Assembly: GCF_905475395.1 (NCBI RefSeq)
Contig: NC_058338.1
Span: 6,958,935 to 7,022,934 of the forward strand
Length of the DNA: 64,000 nucleotides
From: Chrysoperla carnea
Lineage: Eukaryota > Arthropoda > Insecta > Neuroptera > Chrysopidae
Direction: 5' to 3'
Positions within the stretch are counted from its first letter, which is position 1; every line of letters begins with the position of its first letter. Of the stretch, positions 24,511 through 35,204 are shown in pieces. Position numbers and translations under genes: made by a program. The notes beneath the pieces are model-generated. The model did not search any database, was not told the origin of the DNA, and was given only the letters and a program-made list of their open reading frames with translations.

Positions 24511-26970
24511 ACATTCCAATTAAGAGCGTATTCTTTGGACAGTTTTAAGTTGAAAGTGTCTTATATACTTTTGTCTAAAATCCAATAGTTAAGGAGTTAT
24601 GTGCACTATTATTTCCCCAAAGATAATAGTAAAGAGGAGTAAACTTAATAGTAAATTAATCAGGTAGACCATGTAATTCTTTTGTCAAAATTTAAATAAC
24701 TAAATGTCTAATTTGCTTGGAGTATTAAATTAAAATTGTGTAAAGACCAATTCTATTTGTTGTATGTATGATTATGTAATGTGTGTGATTATGCCTCAAC
24801 ATATATTTGTATACAGATTACAGAACCATCACCGATGGATAATCTTAAGAATCCTCAACAAACCTCAAATCCTTAACATACACTTTCTTTTAAATTATAC
24901 AACACTTGTTCTCTGAATGTTTCAATATAACTTGTTCTTATTCATTTTTTCAACATCAAAATGGTTGTATTTAGCGTAACTAATCGTCATTTTGAGATGT
25001 CAAATAAGCGCAATTTGAACAAGATGACTGTGATGATCATAAACAGGCGCTTATAGCTCGGTATAGGAGGTTTCATGTCCTTAATATATATTATGGCTTG
25101 CACTTTGTAAATTTTGATCATGAAGCTTTTTAATTATGTATCGATCGATACTTTTAGTAACTCTAAACACAACCAATGAGATGATACAGAATAGTTAAAT
25201 GTGAAAATAAACAAAAATAACTGTGTTCAGATCATTTAAGGTATTAAAAATAATTATTATTCAGTACCAACTAAGTATATAATTAATATTTATTAATAGT
25301 GCATATTATTGGTGTTTTCATCTCATGTTACGTCACATCATACGTCATCTTTCATCTTTATTTATCAGACATTAAATTAAAATTGAATCAAAACAAAATT
25401 ATTTCAAGAAATTAAATATTTTCCCTTAAAACAAAACAACGTTCTTATATTAGAAAATGAATTAAACCATTATAAAATAAAATTGTATAGGAATAAAAGG
25501 GTCTATTTTACCGCCCAATGTGAGGCGCCTTATTATGATAACGATTTATCGATAAGATATCTCCTTAGACAACATCATATAAAGGCTGTTCCCGGTTAAC
25601 AAAAATGTCGAAAATATATTCCATCGATGAATGTGTGTGAACGATGTGTTCCATGTAGGATGGTATTTTAATTAAAACTAACATCTCACTTACTAAATTT
25701 TGTATAAAGTCACATTTTCAATGTCATTTATGAATATCATTGGAAATGTCATAGTTTCAGATCATTTATGGTTTTATTATTAGCTTAGACCAGAGGTGGC
25801 GTATCTTTATCTATAAACGTGCCATTTTCTCTATAAGCCTGTCTCCTGATAGTCAAAATTGAGACCGTTTCAAAAAAATGACGAATTGCTGAAAATACTT
25901 TTCTAAGAAGAAATTTTGTGCGCTGATCACGAATTTTTGGATCACTTTGCTCCTCAAGATGAGAAAAAAAAGATATGACCGTTTTTAAGAGTGAAATTTG
26001 GATTGAAAATGGTAATTTCGGTTTTCTTTTCTCTAGCTTTAAACAGAAGGTTCAGATCAAAAATGTTTTCAAATAAAAGTTGTAGCTAAAGTACATACGC
26101 ACAATATTCCACCAACTAAAGCTCATGAGGCCCAGATATGCCCATTTTTACCGTTTTTTTGAATGATTGTTTTCGAACTTGTAGATTGCGATCATTATAA
26201 CCTAAAAATATCATCCATTGTAAGTTTGGTCAATAAGCGGAGAAGTAGAACTTCTTAAGCGAGTACATAAAGACACACATTCATTTTTTATAATCGGCAA
26301 AACTGAGTTAACTACCTGAATATGTACAAGGTTATGGTAAAGTTCCAAAAGTCATTTTTCTAAATTTAGGGATAACGGTTAATGATCGACCCGAGACACA
26401 TCGAATTATAAATGATCGCGCGTCAAAAGGATTGAGAAATACTGGTCTAAATATGTTTTTTCTACATTTTTAATTAAAGTATTGTTAATTATGACTTAAA
26501 ACTAATTATTTAACTTCAAGTAATATATTACACATTTTATACCGACTCAAAACTGAAAATAATTATAATTATAATAATAAAAACATAAACAAAGGCAAAT
26601 CAAAACATATTTTTTGAAATAAATAAATAAATAAAAAATCATTTTAATTAGTCAATTTTATTAAAAAAATAAATAAATAAATACAAAAAAAAATACACAA
26701 AATAAAATGGGGTAAGTGACAAACAATAATTTAATTGTAATTCGATTATCACTTTTTCATTTCAAATTACAAAATAAATTTGATTTATTTACTTATCCAT
26801 ATTTCTATTCTAATTTTATTGAACATCCCTTATTTTGTCAACTTCTAGGACGTAAAACTAGACTGAAGAGGGATAAATACTAAATTTAAGAAAACAAGTT
26901 GATCCTATTGGAAAAAAAGGTGAGTAAAAGGTAAGTATATTACATTATTGATATTTCAAATATGTCAATC

Positions 26971-27038
26971 GTGGAGTACTGGCTAGCACAGACGCCTCCG
27001 GTTACGAAGTATCGAGGTTCGTATCTAGCATAGTCCCG
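26971..27038 (+). repeat. tRNA-like SINE head
   Basis: 'tggctagcacagacgcc' followed by a B-box GGTTCGTATCT at 27016-27026 gives a tRNA-sized unit that runs into T-rich sequence. It does not fold into a clean cloverleaf, so it is more likely a tRNA-derived SINE than a working tRNA gene. Confidence 0.4.
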
Positions 27039-27156
27039 ATTTAATTTTTTTTTTGTGAAATAGCATGTTCTCTTTTTTGTGAAATGAGTTTTACTTTTTG
27101 TTATAATTTAAGAAAGTCGAAAATATGAATATAATTATTTATTAATACGAATAACA

Positions 27157-27230
27157 GACCCTAATGGTATAATGGTTAGCGTATCTGACTTCGAATAAAT
27201 AGTCCCTTGGTTCGAGACTAGGTGAGGACA
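27157..27230 (+). repeat. tRNA-Arg-like SINE or tRNA pseudogene
   Basis: A-box TGGTATAATGG at 27165-27175 and B-box GGTTCGAGACT at 27209-27219, spaced as in a tRNA gene. The anticodon region GACTTCGAAT resembles tRNA-Arg(TCG), but the 3' half of the anticodon stem and the acceptor stem do not pair. An A-rich run follows (27236-27245). A tRNA-derived SINE or dead tRNA copy. Confidence 0.5.
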
Positions 27231-27344
27231 TATATTAAAAAAAAAGTTCATTAAATCTTTTAAGCAAAATCTGATTTTTATTTTCATTTTTTTTCAAATT
27301 TCAACCACAGCATGTTTGCCTAGTAAATGATGAAAAAATTAGTT

Positions 27345-27650
27345 TTTTTTCGTTCAAAAACTTCAATTTTTTTCACATTTCTACTAGGAGAACATCAAGG
27401 ACGGACGGAATAAGTAGTACCTGATAGCAAGGTAATTGTTGCCACCTCGTAAGTCAGAAAGTTAGTGGTCTGCACACCCGTGTTTGGTGAGTGTGACCTC
27501 TAGTGGGCAGACCAATAACTTTCTGCCAAAATAAAATTTTAGACTTTCGGGGTGAAAACACTTACTCGCCTTTCTCCTTATCAGGAATTACTAATTAACA
27601 CTTATGTTCTCCTAGTACAAATGTTGAAAAAATTGAAAATTTTTTCGAAA
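27345..27650. mobile_element. Foldback element, about 305 bp
   Basis: Nearly palindromic. 'tactaggagaacat' in the left arm (27382-27395) pairs with 'atgttctcctagta' in the right arm (27604-27617), and 'cagaaagttagtggtctgc' (27455-27473) pairs with 'gggcagaccaataactttctg' (27505-27525). The arms are over 100 bp with a loop of about 25 bp. No reading frame. A foldback MITE. Confidence 0.7.
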
Positions 27651-27948
27651 TTATATTATTTTTTGAATATAAAAAATTAAACTGACCATATTTATATTAG
27701 CTGACCAATTATCAGCGAATGCTTCCCGATCGCGCATAGGTGGAGTTTTTTCAATCTTTAATAAAAAATTTTCTGATGCTGACCAATTAATGAGACCAAC
27801 TGACCTTTTATGACCAATTTCTGACCTTTCAGATGGTATAATTGGTCAATCGAAATTCCGCACATGAGGTGCTAAGATCGCGGAGCTGCCATTTTTGTAC
27901 ATATTTTTTAACATCTTGTAACAGGAGAACATGGTTTTAAAGAGTAAG

Positions 27949-28031
27949 ATGTCATAAATCACTATTGTCAGGGGGTTGAAATTATGATGATTTAAATTGC
28001 CACCTCCTGACAGAATAGTGATTTATGACAT
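27949..28031. repeat. Hairpin with about 30-bp arms
   Basis: 'gtcataaatcactattgtca' (27951-27970) pairs with 'tgacagaatagtgatttatgac' (28008-28029). The loop is about 25-30 bp. Sits between a foldback and a tRNA-like unit. Confidence 0.65.
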
Positions 28032-28146
28032 ATGTATAACTGACGTTATTTATAGCAAGAGGGCGGGGTATATAGATAATTTAAACTATAAAAAGAGTGG
28101 AAAATTTTTAAAATCAGGAAAAATTCATTTAAAGGTAAAAATGTTA

Positions 28147-28210
28147 ACCGCACCAAGATACGAACCAGTGTACCCTGGTTTCTAAGGCAAGTGCTATACC
28201 CACACAACCA
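28147..28210 (-). repeat. tRNA-like SINE head, minus strand
   Basis: Minus-strand tRNA-sized unit 'gtgtgggtatagcacttgcc' ending in a B-box GGTTCGTATCT (plus-strand 28156-28166). The B-box is identical to that of the unit at 26971-27038, which suggests one SINE family. Confidence 0.4.
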
Positions 28211-29209
28211 TCCATATCTTATTTATTACCATATAATTAATTTAATACTTACTTTTACTAAATAAAAAATTTTTAAAATAAAACTTAATTAAAAATAAAT
28301 AACGATTTTTATTTATTAATAACAAAAAAAAAAATGTTTTAAAAAACAAACAATTCAGAGAGAAACAAGTCATTAACACTGTCTGTATACATGGTATTTC
28401 AACAATAAACTCAGTCAATTGTTTGTTTTCACTTATTTTACTAAAAATAGAAAAAAATAGTGAACTTACCTTTTACTTACCCATAATTGTAGAATTGCAA
28501 CCCTAAAATGCAAAATTTTGCATGTTCTGAAAGTGGGTGGTTAAAAGAAGGGGATAATGCATAACAGCCTGGTTTTTTTTTCTGAATTGATAACTGATGT
28601 TTTATTGAACTAATTACATTATATATATGTTATATAATTATATGTATATTTATATATATATATAATGTGTTTTTTTTATTTGTTTCTTTTAAATATAAAT
28701 AAAAACAATGAATATAATTAATAATAATTAATGGATCTAAAATATTTTAGTTTAAAAAATAAAAATACGTTTTAATAATTAAATGTATTCATTTCATTTT
28801 CATTCATTAAAGTTTTGTTTTTATATAATTTGTGGATGTGTTTATGTGTGGTCGTGTCCCAATCACTTACAGTTTATACACATGAAATAGTTATGAAATT
28901 GTTTTTTTAATTTTAATTAATTCAAATAGCTTAAGTAATTAATAATTTTTTTTATACAAACTGTACCAACTAGAGTTCATTAATGTTACATTTTTTTTTT
29001 ATAAGTTTTTTAATTTTCAAAATCTATTTTAAAATGTTTTTTCTCAAATTATAATTTTAGGTGTAACTCATCTATACACAATAAAAAACATGTATTTGAT
29101 ACTTTTAATTGAGTTTTGTTTCTTTATCCCATCGCTCATTTGAATTGTAGCTCGCAATTGAAACATAGTTAAGAACACTCTCCATCAAATAACCTTTCAA
29201 ATGAAACCA

Positions 29210-29332
29210 ATAAAATTAAAATCGGTTCATCCGTTTAGGCGCTACGATGCCACAGACAGACAAACACACAGACACACACACATAGCGATCAAACTTATAA
29301 AACCCCTTTTTTTGTGGTTCGAGGGTTAAAAA
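29210..29332 (+). repeat. Dispersed repeat with cagacagaca core
   Basis: Contains 'atccgtttaggcgctac', 'cagacagacaaacacacag' and 'atcaaacttataaaacccc' followed by 'ggttcgagggttaaaaa'. Counterpart of the inverse block at 16835-16915 in Pcl intron 2. A common kind of insect intergenic repeat. Confidence 0.6.
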
Positions 29333-29403
29333 CAGTTATAGTGATCCTTTTGGGCTCTATCAGGGCTCATTTTACTGGGAAGAAAATAAAAACATGACCG
29401 GTC

Positions 29404-29650
29404 TAGTCAAAAAGTTCAAATTGGTTAAATATAGAGATGAGAATCGTAAAAATACGTGTGATAGAATACTTGGGATTCGGAATGATGGTTAGAAAAATGA
29501 GCTGAAAGCGTTTTTTAGCACATAAAACATTGCAAAAGTTATATGCTTTCGGTATATTTTTCTAGAAATAATTCCGAATCCAACGAGCTATCACACGTGT
29601 AAAAATACGACTCTTATCTCTATATTTCACCCATTTGAGCTTGTTGACTA
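29404..29650. mobile_element. Foldback element, 247 bp, about 80-bp arms
   Basis: Left arm 29404-29483 and right arm 29571-29650 are inverted copies (both contain 'acgtgtgatag' next to 'tatagagat.aga.tcgta', and end in 'ggattcggaat'). About 87 bp of loop. No open frame. A MITE. Confidence 0.75.
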
Positions 29651-31553
29651 CATTAAATAAGCCAAGATTTACGGATTAATTTTTAAATATCGGAATATTT
29701 ACCCTTTAAGGAGAAAGAAGAACTGATTATCTTATCAACAGACTCGTAAGTATTTCAGTTGATTCAAAATTACATCTTCTTTTGTGATCGAACATTAGAT
29801 AACATTTACTGCGAAAGAAAACGATTCTAGATGGTTATTTATTCGAAGAGGATAAAGAAACAAAGCTTGACTTTTTGTTTAGTTGTTATACATTTATCAT
29901 CCAATTACGCATTCAGGTAAATTAATTACATTATTAAAACTACCTTTAAATATTAGTATACAATGTTTTAATATCCTTAAAGTGTTCAATTTTCTTTTTA
30001 ATCAAATTAAAAAAAAATAAAATCAATTAGCCATGAAAATATTTAAAATTGTTGTTAAGGTTGTTATGAAGAAAATGTTACTTAATGATAAATTTTCTAA
30101 AAATTGACACTCAAAACTGAAAGTCATTCTTGCTCTTAGTTTTCGTGAAAAACAATATTAAAGTTACTAGTTTAAGATGGGATATTAAGCTGCATTAAAG
30201 TTCATAACTCGAGACCCAAAAATGACAGCTTCATTAAAAAAATACCTCAGTATTTATTAAAAGCTTATAAATAACTGTACTCATTTACAAAACATTCCTG
30301 GTTTTTTATTTTTGAGATAATTAAGAAAAATTATTATAAAATGTATGAAATTTATTATAATTTTATTACGCTTGGCAATATTGCACATGTGTGTTGAAGA
30401 TATGTCTTTGTATTATCAAAAAATAATAATATAATTGTAATTTATTAATAATTAATTGAACTTTTAACGAAATTATTTAAGAAATTTTTATTATTTAAAG
30501 TTGGCAGCAGATACTTCGTTCTGTATATTTTGCATGGGACAGAGTGAGAGGGACATTGAAACGCCCTTCCACTTTCATAACAACCTTAATTACATTATAC
30601 ATAAATTGTAACAACTGGTTTCAGGTTTTTTATGCTTTTATTATTCTTAAAAACATAGTATTTGCTACATTTAGTCAAAAATCCTTAAGTTGCATCGACT
30701 TCAAGTGTCCAGAGACTTCAAGTGTCCAGAGGCAATTTATGGAACCCTCTATTAGTTGCCAAATCGCTTAAGATTGCATGTAAAAAAAAAACAACGGTAA
30801 ATATTGGACCGGATTGCTTGAAGATGGAAGGTTCGCATTGACGTGAAAACTATGTCAAGATGCAATCAAGTTGGTATTCTGCATACAGACCTTTCAGCAG
30901 TCGGGAAAAATTATTGAGAACCGGTTTATGTATCCGGTGCGAAGCGAATAATTTGCTTCTTACAGCTCCAAGAAGATTCCTTATTTAATAGCGATTAAAT
31001 ATGAATATCGGAAAATGATAGAAGAAATTTATATTTTTAGTACCGGCACAAAAGATTGATTTTATGTTTGAGGCTCTTATCTCTCTGTTTCTGTCTCTGT
31101 ATCGTGGCTTCCTATCGAATTGAATCTAATAATAATATAGAAGCGCGGGGGAGTATAAAAGAAAAGGCGTTTATAGCAATCACTGTGTTTATTTTAACAA
31201 TAAACTCAATCCATCTGTTAAACTGACGCCAAATGATGATTTATTAAAAAGCAAAAAAAATTCTGAACCCATTTCTTTTCAAGTAACTTACAATTTTACG
31301 ATTTTCTAGTTTTCTCATTTACGTTAAGTCTTTTTTTCGTACATTTTATAAAATGAATGGCTTCGTTCGCTGTGACCTTGTTCAGATAGAACAGGTTATT
31401 TTCAGATAGAACACACTCATTTTGAGTACTCAGTACATTTTATGAGTGCCCTTATCGATTTTCACACATTCATTTTAACTAGTTTACAGCAAAAATAAAC
31501 TTTTTTCCAACGTTTTTATTTCTTACGACACTCAAATGGAAAACACCTTGATG

Positions 31554-31782
31554 CAGTGCCGGATTAACCCATGTCGAGGCCCTTAAGCAATACAATTCTG
31601 CGGAGCTCCTAGGCGATGTGAAAATCAGACGGCACCGTGTTTTTTTTACTCTTGGTAAATAACGAGGCATCTTCGTAAATTAACTTAGCGCCCTTCTCGT
31701 ACAAGTTTGTCTTTTACTCTTTTGACCTTCCCCGGGGTTTATAGGTAATTGCCTTATCCCTCTACTGGTTAATCCGTCACTG
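31554..31782. mobile_element. 229-bp hAT-type MITE with 8-bp target-site duplication
   Basis: Left end CAGTGCCGGATTAACCC and right end the reverse complement of CAGTGACGGATTAACCAG. Perfect 8-bp direct repeats CCTTGATG flank it at 31546-31553 and 31783-31790. CAGTG-type ends plus an 8-bp duplication are diagnostic of hAT elements. There is no transposase frame. Confidence 0.9.
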
Positions 31783-34039
31783 CCTTGATGTAAAGAATAA
31801 TAAGGTGTACCAATTAGAGTTATCATCCAAAAATACGAGACATCATATTGCGATTATCTTTTCGCAATATAGTGGAGTTGATAGTAGGACTATGATAATT
31901 CATTGTGAACACGTTGAACTAACAAGTTCTAAATTTGCTGCAAAAAAGGAGACAGAGTTCTATAATAACCCATGCAAAAAGGAAGCATTTTTGTAGATGC
32001 TATTGTGAAGGAAAAAGTGTCCTTAACGTAAAAAAGAAAACTGTGTTTTTCTGATTTAAACAAATGATTGTTTATTTCGTTAAAAATTTGCATAATTGTT
32101 TTTCACATTGGATATCTTTTTTATAAATACAAAAAAAAAAAAAATAATAATAATACAAAAATATAATTCTAACAAAAAAGAAAATTTTCTTTGAATTTTT
32201 TCCTGAAATCTAAAAATAAAGAGTTTTAAATATATAATAAAAATTATTAATTAATAAAATTTAACAAAAAAAAAAAAAATTAATAAAAACTTTTTCACAA
32301 AAAAAAAAACTGAATTTTCTTTTCATTCTGTTTTTCATTTTAAGTATTTTTCTACAAAACTCACTAGTGTTTGCGTTTACCTTATGGATAAATTTTAAAT
32401 ATATTAAAAATATATATACATTCTTAAATACAGGGTGTTCATTTAAAAAAGTTATAAGTTTTTATTCAAAAAAAATAATAATAAAAATCTTCTCTTTTTC
32501 AAATCAACTGATACATCCCTGTAGGTAACCGAGTGTTTCAAAAATCATTTTACTTATTAAAATTCAACTTTTCAAAGGGAAAACGTGCGTTTTTCGCACT
32601 TTCGAACTTTATAATAAGCCTCCATCATAGAATTCTTGTAAAGATAAAATGAACAACGCTATAAATTTTTTAATTTTCAAATAAAAATTGACTTTTTAAA
32701 AAGTAAAATGAATTTTGGCTCACTCTATAATTAATACAATTTATTTAAGTCCATGGTACAGTTTTTTTTTTCTCCTATGTTGAGTATTTTTTTTTCAACA
32801 ACAAACTCGTAATTTAAATTCATAAAAACTCGACTAATGCACATATCGAAAATCATTTTCCTGCGTTTTATTTAAGAAATAAATTTTACTTACTAATTGT
32901 CATTTTAATTTACACTTTTTCACTGTTTAAAAAAAAAAACACGCTTCACTAAATTTCCTTTCTCATCTTTGAACGTTTATAAATGAAACGAGAATTTAAG
33001 GACGTTAATTACCGAATTGGGTGGAGGAAATGGTAAATTGTGCGCATGCTTAAAGGATTAGTCTAATAAAATAGGTATTTAAATTTAGCGAGGGTTGAAA
33101 ACAATTTTATTCTCAGAGTTGCTTCAAAGTTCAGGTTAAATTTTAAGGCTTATTTTATCGAGCTAAAAGAAAAAAAAAACACACATGTAAATTCAACGAA
33201 AATCATTTTCAAATGTTTTTCTTTAAATATATTTATTTCTTAACAAAAACGCAGAAAAAATTGCATCATTTTATATTTTTTTTCTTACACCAATTTTGTA
33301 AAAAAAGGCATAAAATTAATAAAAATAATGAAAATACATCAAAAAGAATTAAATCGTACAGAGGACACTTTGTTTTTTCAACAACATTCTCACACTTACT
33401 TTATAAAATTACATAGTGAGAAAATTTCTATTTTACCAGTCATTAGCGCAAAAAACAGACACAATCGGATACTGAGATATTATTGCAATTTGCATGATTT
33501 GGTGTAAAGTTCGCTATTATGTCGTAGACACAACGCATAATTTATTGAGATTGTCAGAATCAGACTTAATTAACTCTTCAGAATAGTCGCGTAGATTCTC
33601 CCACACTTTTTTAAAACTTTTTCAAATTTTCAAATTAAAATTTGTTCACCGTCACAAATTTTCATACTTTGCAGGATAATGCAGGTGAATAAAAACACAA
33701 AATATAAAGCAAAAAAAAAAACATTTATTAACGGCTGTGAAAGTTTTTCTCATCAAGTCGGTTAAAAAAAAATTGTAATTCGGAACGTTTCGTTATACCT
33801 CGACATCTCCGTAGTTTCCAACCGCCAGATTAGAAATTATAGATATTCAGATACACTGTGCCAATGACAGATAATTAAAATACTGGGACAGTCGGAAAGT
33901 TAAAAAATCCGGTAACTTTTTTTAAGTGAATATTTAAGCATCTAGCACACTTTTGACACGGGTAGGTCTTAAACAGGATGTAAATTTATTATATGACACT
34001 CTGCAGGTCAGAAATCTGCAGGTCGTCAGATTTATAATG

Positions 34040-34235
34040 TTTGGTTCGGAACCTTGGATGCAACAATCCTGGGAGAAATCGCGGAAGTGAAAGCCGTGAA
34101 CTTTCTGCGTGGCGTCTAGCCTTGCCCGAATCCGTTACCCGGAGACATTTCGCTTTCGGGTAACAGGTTTTTCACAAAGAGTACACAGGCCCGGCTCCTT
34201 GGTCTAAGTGCTAGAAATCCATTTATTAATTCTTG
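34040..34235 (+). mobile_element. LINE 3'-end fragment
   Basis: Shares 'ctttctgcgtggcgtctagc' and 'acccggagacatttcgctttcgg'-like sequence with the fragments at 52545-52925 and 54360-54560 and with the inverse copy at 9870-10035. The frame is broken. Intergenic, downstream of fs(1)h. Confidence 0.6.
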
Positions 34236-35204
34236 TTTCAGATGATTTAAAATAAATTTTACTCTCGAAAGATTTCTGTACATTCAAGCGATGAGTTGGA
34301 CTCAAGGAGGATATTGAATATATAAATTTTCTGTTTGAAATCACTTATTATCGCTTCAGGGACAGAAAAGTGAAGTTAGTTTAAAACTTCTAATTAAACA
34401 AAGAGGAAGATATAATCCAATAGTGACGTCCATCATTGAACGATATCGCCATAGCGATGACCTATAAAAATTTAGTACCTCGATAATCAATTTTAATTTA
34501 GCTTTCAAATTTTGTTATGATATCAAATACTTTTACATTTTTATGGAAGCAAATTCGATATCAGTCATCTCACTCAATTATCGTGGAATGAATGCAATTA
34601 TATCTGAGTATCTGAGTATGTTTGTATCTAATGATTGGTCTATATTTTAAAAATAAAGAAAACTTGATTTTTGTTCATAAGTATATTTTGTTTTTATACA
34701 ATTAATTATTTAATCATTATTTCTTACAAAAAAGTTCATTTCTGGTTGTTTTTTTTCAATATAAAATAATTAAAGTTTTGCTACATGAACACACTGAACA
34801 ATATGATGCTTGCAAAAACTTCTCCATGTCTTCCGTTAAACGTTTTCTCGTTTGAATATAACAAAATTTTTCAAAAACAAAAAAAGAAAAACTCAAAATA
34901 ATATATTTAACACATTTTTTTTTTTCACTTTGTCTCTCCTAAATAATAATCAACTATTTTTAATATGCACAATTGTTTTTTTGTTTTGTTTTGTTTTTAT
35001 ACGTGGTTTTTCTCTAATAAGATCAGTCTGTTTTTTTTGATACACTTTAAAATGTGTCGTCAAAAGTTTGTTTTTTTGTTTGTAATCGTCATTTCTTTTA
35101 AATAATAATTTATGTGGTTCACTGATTTAAAAAAAAATGTTTAGTAAAGTTTGTTTTTAAAGTTTTGTTAGGTTTGACTAGTCGCTAATATGTACACTCT
35201 AACA

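Larger units (their letters stand above)
24511..35204. other. Repeat-rich gene-free region between Pcl and fs(1)h 3' ends
   Basis: About 10.7 kb in which every open frame is short and none shows a recognisable domain. Delimited elements inside are listed separately (tRNA-like units, foldbacks, a hAT MITE, a LINE end). Also present: a repeat at 24525-24640 that resembles 36355-36460; a block at 25628-25778 that resembles 15370-15480; an AT microsatellite at 28618-28668; A/T homopolymer-rich sequence at 32030-33200. The fs(1)h 3' UTR must occupy the right end. Confidence 0.45.

Noticed and set aside
25785-26450. Possible hAT-like element bounded by ttagaccag ... ctggtctaa
   Set aside because: Only nine bases of terminal symmetry, inner ends differ, and no 8-bp duplication can be found.
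27157-27230. Functional tRNA-Arg(TCG) gene
   Set aside because: A- and B-boxes are good, but the anticodon-stem 3' side and the acceptor stem do not pair. Kept as a SINE or pseudogene.
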